Of a DNA stretch of 64,000 nucleotides, positions 51,036-58,898 are shown piece after piece; position 1 is the stretch's first letter, and each line of letters begins with the position of its first letter. A program made the position numbers and the translations under genes. The notes beneath the pieces are model-generated. The model saw only the letters and a list, made by a program, of their open reading frames with translations. It did not search any database and had not been told where the DNA came from. The stretch is taken from the NCBI GenBank assembly GCA_958295905.1, contig OY282382.1, positions 4,770,910-4,834,909 of the forward strand. Direction: 5' to 3'. The DNA comes from an uncultured Vicinamibacterales bacterium (GTDB lineage: Bacteria; Acidobacteriota; Vicinamibacteria; Vicinamibacterales; UBA8438).

Positions 51036-51430
51036 GAGCCCGCGTAAACATCCCAGACGTTGGAGCGGCATCCAACGAATTGGTGCCAAGCGTGTTACGC
51101 ACGATTCAACGGTGACCGTAAACCGTTTGCGGCCCGCGGTCAACAAGAATCTCGATCGGGGCGGGTCGCGGCCCCCCGCCAAATGCTCTGTCCGAGTTTG
51201 CTACACTGGACCTGCGTGCGCGGGGGGGGGGGGTGCCGCCGTCCGGCTGGGTCAGTCGGCCGAGAGGAACACGGGACTTGCGTGCGCGAGGGGGCGCCGC
51301 AACGCCCGCGTCCGCCGAAGCGCCCGGCGCGTGGAGGGTCGCACGCGGGTGATGCGTGCAGTCTGACGCCGCAACACCCGCGTCCGCCGAAGCCCGGCGC
51401 GCGCCGGCGCTACCCCCCGTCCGGCGTGAA
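51036..51430. other. intergenic with poly-G tract and short direct repeats
   Basis: Holds a run of 12 G (about 51222-51233) and two copies of a CGCCGCAAC(G/A)CCCGCGTCCGCCGAAG phrase (near 51290 and 51367). No gene is recognised. The poly-G is not inside a credible reading frame. Confidence 0.5.
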
Positions 51431-51521
51431 CCTGGCCCGGAAATCATCGCCTGCGGCTCCGATTGCCGCGCAACCAACCCTCCAGGCCTCCGCGCCGTTC
51501 TACGGCGCAGAGGCCTGGCCG
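51431..51521 (-). repeat. dispersed hairpin repeat, family A copy 3
   Basis: On the minus strand: CAGGCCTCTGCGCCGTAGAA, CGGCGCGGAGGCCTGGAGGG, TTGGTTGCGCGGCAATCGGA and GCCGCAGGCGATGATTTCCG. It retains the perfect CTGCGCCGTAGAACGGCGCG core hairpin and lies just upstream of the glycosyltransferase-TPR gene. Confidence 0.82.
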
Positions 51522-51593
51522 GAGAACGCCGGAGCCTGACCAATCCGCTCTCCACCGGAGGACGCTTCCCGCTCCCGGCCAAAGTGAACCGCC

Positions 51594-53708
51594 ATGTCCT
51601 CCGGTCGCCATCGACGCCGCCGGCCGTCCCGGCCGGGACGCCAGCCGGCGGCCAACCGCCAGCCGCCCGATCCGCCCGCCGGGACATCAGGTCGGGACGG
51701 TTTCCGGCGGTTCTCACTCGGCATCTTCGGCCTCGCCCTCGCCATCCGGCTCGTCCACGTCTGGCAGCTCCGGTCGGCCCCGTTCTTCGGGCTCGCGATG
51801 GGCGACGCGCAGAGCTACCACACATGGGGGCTGGAGGTCGCCGGCGGCGATTGGCTCGGCCGCGGGACCTTCTACCAGGCGCCGCTCTATCCGTACTTCC
51901 TCGGATTCGTCTACACGCTGTTCGGTCCGAACCTGCTGGCGGCGCGCCTGTGCCAGGCCGTGCTCGGCGCGGCCTCCTGCGCCCTGCTGGCGGTGGCCGG
52001 GCGCCGGCTGTTCTCGCCGGCGGCGGGCATCGTCGCCGGCCTCATGCTGGCCGTCTATCCACCGGCGCTCTTCTTCGACGGGCTGATTCAGAAGACCTCG
52101 CTCGGCCTGTTCCTGCTGTCCCTCCTCCTCGCCCTGCTGAGCCGGCTGGCCGCCGAACCGGGACCGCCCCGGGCCTGGGTCTGGCCCGGCGTGGTCCTTG
52201 GCGGGCTCGTGCTGACGCGCGAGAACGCCCTCGTCTTCGCCGCCGCCCTGCTGGGGTGGCTGGTGCTGTCGCGCGCCGCGGGGCGGCGGCGTTTCGCGCA
52301 GGCGGGGGCGCTGGCGCTGGGACTGGCCCTCGTGCTCCTGCCGGCGGCGGTGCGGAACCGGGTGGTCGGCGGCGAGTTCGTGCTCACGACGGCCCAGTTC
52401 GGACCCAACCTCTATATAGGCAACAACCCGGACGCCGACGGCACCTACCGCCCCCTCGTGGTCGGGCGGGGCGACCCCCGGTTCGAACGCCGGGACGCGA
52501 CACAGATCGCCGAGCGCGAGGTCGGCGCGCGGCTGACCCCCGGACAGGTCTCGCGCTACTGGGCGGGCCGCTCGCTGGAATACATCCGCAGCCAGCCGGG
52601 GGACTGGCTGCAGCTCACCGGACGCAAGGCGCTGCTGACGTTGAACGCGTCGGAGGTGGCCGACACCGAAGATCAGCTCAGCCACGCCGACTGGTCGGCC
52701 CCGCTCCGGCTCGCCGGCTACGTGTGGCACTTCGGCCTGCTCGCGCCGCTGGGGGTCGCCGGCCTCTGCCTGACGTGGGGCCGGCGCCGGCAGTTGCGGC
52801 CGTTCCATCTGATGCTCGCGGCCTATGCGGCGAGCGTGGTGCTGTTCGCGGTGATGGGGCGCTACCGCCACCCCTTGGCGCCGATGCTGATGCTGTTCGC
52901 GGCCGCAGGGGTGGTGGCGGCCTGGCGGATGGCCAGGACGGGGACCGGCTGGAGGACGCCGCAGGCGGCCCGAGCGGCGGCGGCCGCCGCCGGCCTGCTG
53001 GTCCTGTGCAACTGGCCACTGCTCTCGATGAGCGAAATGCGGGCCATCACCGCCCTGAATGTGGGGACCGAGCTGCAGGCCGAGGGCCGGCTCGACCAGG
53101 CGATCGAGCAGTACCGGCAGGTGCTCGCCCTGACGCCGGACGACGCCCTCGCCCACAGCAACCTCGGCACCGCCCTCGCCGCCCAGGGCCGGCTGGACGA
53201 AGCCGTCGGCCACTACGAGCGGGCGCTGGCGCTGGCCCCCGGGGACGCCGACGCCCACTCCAACCTGGGCAACGCCCTGCTCGCGCAGGACCGCAGCGCC
53301 GAGGGCGTCGCGAGCCTGCGTCGGGCCCTCGACATCGACCCGAGCTCGGCCGAGGCGCACGCCGCCCTCGGCATCGCCCTGCATGACGGCGGCGCGCTCG
53401 AAGACGCCGCCGCGCATCTCCGCCGCGCCGTCGACCTCGGCGCCGCCACCGCCGACCTCCACAACCGGCTGGGCATCGTGCTGGGCTCGCAGGACCGGCT
53501 CGACGAGGCGGCGGTCCAGTTCCGGCGGGCCCTCGATCTCGCCCCGGACCATATCGACGCCCACGCCAACCTGGGCACCGCGCTCCAGATGCAGGGCCGG
53601 CTCGACGAAGCCGTCGCCCGGTTCCGGGAGGCGATGCGGATCGCGCCCGATCATCCCGACCTGCAGGCCCGGCTCGACGCGGCGCTCGCCGAGCTCGCGG
53701 GGCGCTGA
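51594..53708 (+). CDS. GT39/ArnT-like membrane glycosyltransferase fused to TPRs
   Basis: 704 residues. A basic disordered N-terminus (1-35) is followed by about ten transmembrane helices of a GT-C enzyme. The first periplasmic loop carries the expected acidic residue (GLAMGDAQSYHTWGLEVAGG), then YPYFLGFVYTLFGPNLLAAR and RENALVFAAALLGWLVLSRA. GT-C enzymes use polyprenyl-phosphate sugars to glycosylate lipids or proteins on the outer face. From about residue 480 there are six or so TPRs (IEQYRQVLALTPDDALAHSN, VGHYERALALAPGDADAHSN). This O-mannosyltransferase-like plus TPR fusion is known in Acidobacteriota-type genomes. The 3' end is duplicated just after the stop codon. Confidence 0.85.
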   Translation: MSSGRHRRRRPSRPGRQPAANRQPPDPPAGTSGRDGFRRFSLGIFGLALAIRLVHVWQLRSAPFFGLAMGDAQSYHTWGLEVAGGDWLGRGTFYQAPLYPYFLGFVYTLFGPNLLAARLCQAVLGAASCALLAVAGRRLFSPAAGIVAGLMLAVYPPALFFDGLIQKTSLGLFLLSLLLALLSRLAAEPGPPRAWVWPGVVLGGLVLTRENALVFAAALLGWLVLSRAAGRRRFAQAGALALGLALVLLPAAVRNRVVGGEFVLTTAQFGPNLYIGNNPDADGTYRPLVVGRGDPRFERRDATQIAEREVGARLTPGQVSRYWAGRSLEYIRSQPGDWLQLTGRKALLTLNASEVADTEDQLSHADWSAPLRLAGYVWHFGLLAPLGVAGLCLTWGRRRQLRPFHLMLAAYAASVVLFAVMGRYRHPLAPMLMLFAAAGVVAAWRMARTGTGWRTPQAARAAAAAAGLLVLCNWPLLSMSEMRAITALNVGTELQAEGRLDQAIEQYRQVLALTPDDALAHSNLGTALAAQGRLDEAVGHYERALALAPGDADAHSNLGNALLAQDRSAEGVASLRRALDIDPSSAEAHAALGIALHDGGALEDAAAHLRRAVDLGAATADLHNRLGIVLGSQDRLDEAAVQFRRALDLAPDHIDAHANLGTALQMQGRLDEAVARFREAMRIAPDHPDLQARLDAALAELAGR

Positions 53709-53743
53709 CGACCTCAGGCTCGCGGGGCGCTGACGACCTCAGG
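53694..53743. repeat. perfect 25-bp tandem duplication spanning a stop codon
   Basis: CTCGCGGGGCGCTGACGACC plus TCAGG occurs at 53694-53718 and again at 53719-53743. The first copy includes the last codons and TGA of the GT-TPR gene, so the same four C-terminal codons and stop are written twice. Confidence 0.95.
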
Positions 53744-54143
53744 GTTGGCGGACCTGAAGAATTCTCTGCCTGGCCTCCTTCCGGGACAGCCCCTGGAGCT
53801 GCTCCCAGGACCCCAGGATACGCTTGCGCTCCTTCTCGACCGCCTTCTGGACCGCCTCTTGGACCGCCTTGTCGACCACCCTCTGGACGCCCTTGCTGAT
53901 CGCCTTCTCGATCGCGGCTTCCCTGATGGCTTGGCGCGTTTCAAACATTCTTCTCCCCCAATCGAACAACGCGGCCAACGGAACCACGAACGCCCAGTAC
54001 AACCGGACGACCGCCGTCTCGAAGCTCTGGTACGCCCACGAACTCGACTCCGGGCTGACCTGCAGAATCGCCACGCCGGCGCAGCCGACAATGGCGAATC
54101 CGACGGCCTGAAACCCGATACCCCGTTCGGAAGGATCGTTCAT
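53739..54143 (-). CDS. small membrane protein with basic coiled-coil tail
   Basis: 134 residues from ATG 54143 (MNDPSERGIGFQAVGFAIVG); ATG 54161 is equally possible, and neither has a clear ribosome-binding site. Two membrane helices (about 11-27 and 46-62) are followed by a charged helix (AIREAAIEKAISKGVQRVVD, KAVQEAVQKAVEKERKRILG). Not a recognised family. Its end touches the 25-bp repeat of the convergent glycosyltransferase gene. Confidence 0.6.
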   Translation of the reverse strand: MNDPSERGIGFQAVGFAIVGCAGVAILQVSPESSSWAYQSFETAVVRLYWAFVVPLAALFDWGRRMFETRQAIREAAIEKAISKGVQRVVDKAVQEAVQKAVEKERKRILGSWEQLQGLSRKEARQRILQVRQP

Positions 54144-54331
54144 CGAGCCGGACGTCTTCATCGGCCGACGCAATTGCAAGTACGCTGCCACCCGCAAGTA
54201 CGCTGCCACCAGGCACGGTTCGGGGGCGCCCCGCAACTGTCGCGCCCTTGCCGGTGTTCGACGTCATCACGTCTCCGCGGGTTGCACGTCATACGCGCAT
54301 CGGCCCGAACGCACCGTGGAAGCTCCGCACG

Positions 54332-57300
54332 CTACTCCAGCTCGTCGTCCTGCCACGGGACGCGGCAGGGGTCGCCCCGGAGATATCCCGCGAGGTTGGC
54401 GGACATGCGCTGCACCGCCGCCGACTGCCCGGCCTCGGCCGCGACGGACATCGCGAGGCGCTGCCACTCGACCGCCCCCGCGAACTGTCCCAGCTCGGCG
54501 TGGGCCATGGCCATGGTCTCGGCGACTGCCGTCGTGCGGATCTCCTCGGCCAACGCCTGCGCCAGGGCCAGGGCCCGCCCGCCGTCGCGCAGCGCATCGT
54601 CGGGGGCGGCGGCGAGCAGACGGGCCAGCGCGAGGCGGAACGCGGGCTCCCACGGATGCCGCTCGACCCCGGCCGCCAAGCGGTCGTGGGCCTCGCGATA
54701 ACGGCCCAGCTTCACGAGGGCGAGCACCTCGCCGAAACGGGCGTCGCGGCGGTCGGGAACCCGCTCGTAGTAGGCCAGCGACGCCTCGGGCCGGCCGGAT
54801 CGGCGCAGCGCCGCGGCGAGCCGGAAGTGCGCCTCGCCGCCGTCCGGCGTCTGCGACGCGGCCAGCGTGAAATGGCCGATCGCCTCCTCGGCGCGCCCGC
54901 TCCGCTCGCGCGCCGCACCGATGGTGAGGTGCGCCCGGGCCGCGAGCGCCGGGTCGAGCCGCGCCGCTTCCGCCAGGTACGCCACCGCCGCCTCCGCATC
55001 ATCGCCCGACAGCAGCAGGGCCATCCCCAGATACCAGTTCAGCATCGGGTCGGCCGGGGCGGACGCGAGCGCCTGCCGAAACCGCGCGAGGGCTTCCGGC
55101 CAGTCACCGACGGCGCTCGCGTCCAGGCCGCGCGCCCGGTGGTCCTGCGGCTCCGCCGGACCGGCGGGCGCCTGCAGATCGAGCGGGTCGAGCACGACCG
55201 GGGTCAGCGCCGCGTCGCCTTCCCGCACGTGATACGCGCGGTCGAGTCCGACGCCGGCGTACACGTCGGTCTTCCCGGTGACCGGCCAGGTGACCGCCAC
55301 CGTCCGGATCGCCGTCGCCGGCCCGAGCCCAATCTCCTGCTGCAGACTCGACCCGCCGAAGCTGCCGCCGCCCCCGACGGTGACGTGGATCCCGCGGTCG
55401 CCGTCCGGGGTGACCGCGGTAACCGCGATCCGGGCGCCGATGGCGGCCCGGTTCGAGGCCACCCCCTCCAGCCGCAGGGTCAACCAGCGGTTGCCGTGGC
55501 CGGGGTTCAAGTAGAGCGCGTTCGGGAAGGTGTCGCCCTCGAAGGCGCCGCCGGAGACGTGGTACAGGTCCTGATCGCCGTCGGCATCGACGTCCCCGAA
55601 CGACACCCCGTGGCCCTTCTGGAGGTGACCGAAGCCGCCGGAGGAGGTGACGTCCTCGAAGCGCTTCCCCGCCGCGTTCCGGAACATCAGGTTGGGAATG
55701 AGCATCCGGTAGTCGGGATCCCCGGTGCCCAGGTACATGTCGAGGAAACCGTCGTTGTCCAGGTCGCCGAAGTTCGACCCCATGCCGACCATGATCCGGT
55801 CGAGCCCCATCGCCCGGGTGACGTCGGTGAACGTGCCGTCGCGGTCGTTGCGATAGAGGCGCGGCAACTGGCCGCGGTGCGGTCGTCCCAGGCGCTCGAG
55901 GACCACGTCGGCCAGCCCCCCGCTGAATCCGCTGACGAAGAGATCGTCCCAACCGTCGTTGTCGTAGTCGAAGAACCAGGTCGGAAAGCTCACCGGCGGC
56001 CCCTCGACCCCCGCCTCGGCCGCCACGTCGCGGAACGACCAGGCGCCGCCGGGGCGGGGACCGTCGTTGTGGAAGAGCAGGTTCGGTTGATCGGGGCGAA
56101 GCCGCGTCACGTAGAGATCGAGCCGGCCGTCGTTGTCGTAGTCGCCCCAGACGACCCCCTTGACGAATCCGATCACCGCCACCCCGGCCTCGGCCGCGAC
56201 GTCCGTGAACGTCCCGTCGCCGTTGTTGCGGAACAGGCGGGACGGATGGACGGCCGCGCCGGCCGATTCCCCGCCCCGGGTCTCGTTGCCGATGAACAGG
56301 TCGATCCAGCCGTCGTTGTCGTAGTCGCCCCACGCCCCGGCCTGGGTCGGCGCCGGCATCAACAGGCCCGCCGCGGCCGTGACGTCGGTGAACGTGCCGT
56401 CGCCGTTGTTCCGCAGCAGCGAGTTCGGGTGCCCGGCGTCCAGCCACGCGCCGCGCAGGACCAGCAGATCGAGGAACCCGTCGTTGTCGTAGTCGGCGTG
56501 GATGACGTGCAGGCCGCTCGCGAGGCCGTCGAGCCCGGCCTCCGTGGTCCGATCCGCGAACGTGCCGTCGCCGTTGTTGCGGAAGTACCGCAACTGGTTG
56601 GGATTCTCCCCGGCCGCGACCGTGAACAGGCCGGCCGACGACGCGACGACGTCGAGACGCCCGTCGCCGTCGAGATCGTCGAGGACGCTGCCGCCCTTCC
56701 GGCCCGCGGCGTCGACCCCGAGCCGCCCCGCCACGTCGACGAACCGTCCGACGTCATGCTCCGCCCGAAACGCGGCCGGCGGCACGAGCCACCGCTCGGG
56801 CACGTGGAACGGGTACTCCCCGACGGTCATGTAGGCGAGATTGAGCAGCCACTGCGCGGCGAGGGCGGTCGACTCGTCCGGCGGATCGCCCAGAACGCGG
56901 GTGTACTCCTCGATGGCCCGCCGGGCCGCGCGGTCGTCCGGGTGCACCGCCCCCCGATCCACCGGCGCCGAGCAGCGGGCGGTGGCCGGACCGGATACGC
57001 AGTTGCGCTGCATCGCCAGGCGCAGATGGGACAGGGCGAGAAGCTGCCGCACCGCGCTCACGAACGCGGGCGAGACCGACGGGTCGGCCGGCGCCTCCCG
57101 CAGGATGTCCTCGAACGCGGCCGCCGCCTCTTCGCTCCGGCCGGCGTAGAGGAGATAACGCGCGATCTCCGAGCGGTACCTCAGCAGATCCGGCAGCGCC
57201 GCCGGCGGGGTCACCGCCGCGAGGGCCTCGGCCCGCATCGAGCCGGCGTAGGGGTTCGTGTAGGCCCCGGCGGCGGCTATCGCCTCCAGACGCGCCACCA

Positions 57301-57412
57301 TGGCGGCCGTCCCGGATTCCCCCGCATTCTCCTCCTGGGCGGCGGCGGGACCCGCCCCGAGAACGGCCGCCGCAACCAAAAGCCCGATTCGACGGACGAG
57401 ACGCGGCGTCAC
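54332..57412 (-). CDS. CRTAC1-type FG-GAP/ASPIC-UnbV protein with C-terminal TPRs
   Basis: 1,026 residues from GTG 57412, chosen for GGGGAG just upstream and the signal peptide it begins (TPRLVRRIGLLVAAAVLGAG). After a helical N-terminal domain (to ~250) come FG-GAP/VCBS blades with Ca2+ loops (DLDGDGRLDVV, and repeated DYDNDG and RNNGDGTF). An ASPIC/UnbV domain follows (NRWLTLRLEGVASNRAAIGA, VGGGGSFGGSSLQQEIGLGP), then several TPRs (LARFRQALASAPADPMLNWY). The ASPIC domain occurs in cartilage acidic protein-like and UnbV proteins; bacterial members are secreted and of unknown role. It lies last in a same-strand cluster with another TPR lipoprotein and a second CRTAC1-like protein. Confidence 0.88.
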   Translation of the reverse strand: MTPRLVRRIGLLVAAAVLGAGPAAAQEENAGESGTAAMVARLEAIAAAGAYTNPYAGSMRAEALAAVTPPAALPDLLRYRSEIARYLLYAGRSEEAAAAFEDILREAPADPSVSPAFVSAVRQLLALSHLRLAMQRNCVSGPATARCSAPVDRGAVHPDDRAARRAIEEYTRVLGDPPDESTALAAQWLLNLAYMTVGEYPFHVPERWLVPPAAFRAEHDVGRFVDVAGRLGVDAAGRKGGSVLDDLDGDGRLDVVASSAGLFTVAAGENPNQLRYFRNNGDGTFADRTTEAGLDGLASGLHVIHADYDNDGFLDLLVLRGAWLDAGHPNSLLRNNGDGTFTDVTAAAGLLMPAPTQAGAWGDYDNDGWIDLFIGNETRGGESAGAAVHPSRLFRNNGDGTFTDVAAEAGVAVIGFVKGVVWGDYDNDGRLDLYVTRLRPDQPNLLFHNDGPRPGGAWSFRDVAAEAGVEGPPVSFPTWFFDYDNDGWDDLFVSGFSGGLADVVLERLGRPHRGQLPRLYRNDRDGTFTDVTRAMGLDRIMVGMGSNFGDLDNDGFLDMYLGTGDPDYRMLIPNLMFRNAAGKRFEDVTSSGGFGHLQKGHGVSFGDVDADGDQDLYHVSGGAFEGDTFPNALYLNPGHGNRWLTLRLEGVASNRAAIGARIAVTAVTPDGDRGIHVTVGGGGSFGGSSLQQEIGLGPATAIRTVAVTWPVTGKTDVYAGVGLDRAYHVREGDAALTPVVLDPLDLQAPAGPAEPQDHRARGLDASAVGDWPEALARFRQALASAPADPMLNWYLGMALLLSGDDAEAAVAYLAEAARLDPALAARAHLTIGAARERSGRAEEAIGHFTLAASQTPDGGEAHFRLAAALRRSGRPEASLAYYERVPDRRDARFGEVLALVKLGRYREAHDRLAAGVERHPWEPAFRLALARLLAAAPDDALRDGGRALALAQALAEEIRTTAVAETMAMAHAELGQFAGAVEWQRLAMSVAAEAGQSAAVQRMSANLAGYLRGDPCRVPWQDDELE

Positions 57413-57534
57413 CGGTCTCCCCGCCCCGCGCCCTCGTTCCCGAGATGCGCCCGACCGCCGCCTACCGCCGGTGCGGGCGCGCGCGGCGGGAACCCCGCGG
57501 TTCGACCACGGGCTCCCCGCCGGGCCTCGCCCGG

Positions 57535-58896
57535 TCACGGCAACCCCGCCCGCAACCGGGCGAGGCCCGGGTGACCGGGAAGAATCGCCAGCGCCTCTCC
57601 GAGGCGGTCGCGCGCTTCGTCCCGGCGGCCCAGGTCGGCGAGGGCCAGCACATATCCCATCCACGCGTCGGCGAACTGCGGATCGGCCACCACCACTTGC
57701 CGGTAATGCGCGAGCGACGCGTCCGCCCGCCCCGTCACCCGCAACCCGTCGGCGAGACCGACCCGCGCCTCCAGATAGTCAGGCTGATGCCCGACCGCCG
57801 CCGAGAACCGTGCGACCGCCTCGGGGTAGCCGCCGTTCAGCATCGCGACCATGCCGAGGCCGAAGTGCGCCTTGGCGAAGTCCGGAGACCGGCGGATGGT
57901 CTCTTCGAACTGCTCGACCGCGCCGCGCGGGTTGCCCGCCATCATCAACACCGTGCCCAACCGATGCCGCAGCGCGGGGTCGTCCGGCGCCAGCGCCAGC
58001 CCCCGGCGGAACAGGTCTTCCGCCGCCGCCAACTGCCCGCCCTGGAGCGCCCGCATCCCGCGGGTCTCGTAGGTAATCGCGCTCTCCAGCACCCCCGAGT
58101 AGACGTCCAACAGCGGATCCGGCACCGCCGCCGTGCCGCTCCCCCGCCGGCGGAGATGCGCCTGGGCCTCGTCGAGCCGGCCGAGCTGCCGATAGGCCAT
58201 CGCGAGCGGATAGTGCAGGCTGGTCGCGCGCTCGTCGGCGGACAGCGCGCGGCCCAGGTACTCGGCCGCCCGCGCCGCATCCCCTCCCGCCAGCGCGGCG
58301 CGTCCCGCGCCGGCCAGGGCGGCAGCCGAGCCGGGATCGAGGGCCAGAGCCCGCATGAACGCCTGCTCGGCCGCCGCGGGCCGGCTCTGGTCGAGCAACG
58401 TATCGCCCAGTCGGACCAGCGTGGGCAGGTCCGACGGCCGCAGCTCATGCGCACGGGCGTAGAGCTCGGCCGCCGCCGCGCGGTCTCCCTGCACCGCGTG
58501 GAGATGGCCGAGATAGTACGGCCACCGCGCGGCGTCGGGCGCGAGGTCGATCGCGCTCTCGAGACAGGCTGCGGCCGCGTCGTGGTACTCCGCCGCCATG
58601 AGCACCAGGCCCAGCTCGCCGAAGGCGTTGCCGAGTTCGACCGGCGGGGTCCCCGGCTCGGTGAGCTTCTCGGTCAGGCGCGCGTGATGCCCGCGCACCT
58701 GACGCTGAACCGATACGGCCACGCCGGAGAGATCCGGCAGGGTGACGGGCTGCCGCGGGCCGCCCGCACGCATCGCCCGCCCGGTCCCCCGGGGCAGCGC
58801 CGACGCGACATCCTCCGGCGCGGCGCAGCCGCCCGAGAGGACCACGACGCATCCCAGAAACCCCAGGAGACCCGTCCCCGGCCGGTGTCCCGTCAT
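57535..58896 (-). CDS. TPR lipoprotein
   Basis: 453 residues from ATG 58896 (MTGHRPGTGLLGFLGCVVVL), lipobox LSGGC. Consists mainly of TPRs: AAACLESAIDLAPDAARWPY, AELYARAHELRPSDLPTLVR, AEQAFMRALALDPGSAAALA, VEQFEETIRRSPDFAKAHFG. The start is 2 bp after the CRTAC1-like stop upstream, so the genes are co-transcribed. A membrane-attached TPR scaffold working with ASPIC/FG-GAP proteins is the likely role. The longer frame reaching 59481 overlaps the neighbouring gene and is not real. Confidence 0.87.
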   Translation of the reverse strand: MTGHRPGTGLLGFLGCVVVLSGGCAAPEDVASALPRGTGRAMRAGGPRQPVTLPDLSGVAVSVQRQVRGHHARLTEKLTEPGTPPVELGNAFGELGLVLMAAEYHDAAAACLESAIDLAPDAARWPYYLGHLHAVQGDRAAAAELYARAHELRPSDLPTLVRLGDTLLDQSRPAAAEQAFMRALALDPGSAAALAGAGRAALAGGDAARAAEYLGRALSADERATSLHYPLAMAYRQLGRLDEAQAHLRRRGSGTAAVPDPLLDVYSGVLESAITYETRGMRALQGGQLAAAEDLFRRGLALAPDDPALRHRLGTVLMMAGNPRGAVEQFEETIRRSPDFAKAHFGLGMVAMLNGGYPEAVARFSAAVGHQPDYLEARVGLADGLRVTGRADASLAHYRQVVVADPQFADAWMGYVLALADLGRRDEARDRLGEALAILPGHPGLARLRAGLP

Positions 58897-58898
58897 GT

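Larger units (their letters stand above)
46297..51105. repeat. tandem duplication unit 2 (small OMP + TonB-dependent receptor)
   Basis: Second copy of 41486-46190. It is about 104 bp longer because of a 108-bp insertion at 50928-51035, and ends near 51105 where similarity to unit 1 stops. Confidence 0.93.

Noticed and set aside
51222-51233. 12-G tract as a phase-variation switch
   Set aside because: It is not inside or immediately upstream of a credible gene frame. It may also be affected by sequencing error.
57413-57664. N-terminal extension of the CRTAC1-TPR gene to ATG 57664
   Set aside because: The extra 84 residues are Arg/Pro/Gly-rich, overlap the upstream TPR gene's end, and would bury the signal peptide. 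GTG 57412 has a ribosome-binding site.
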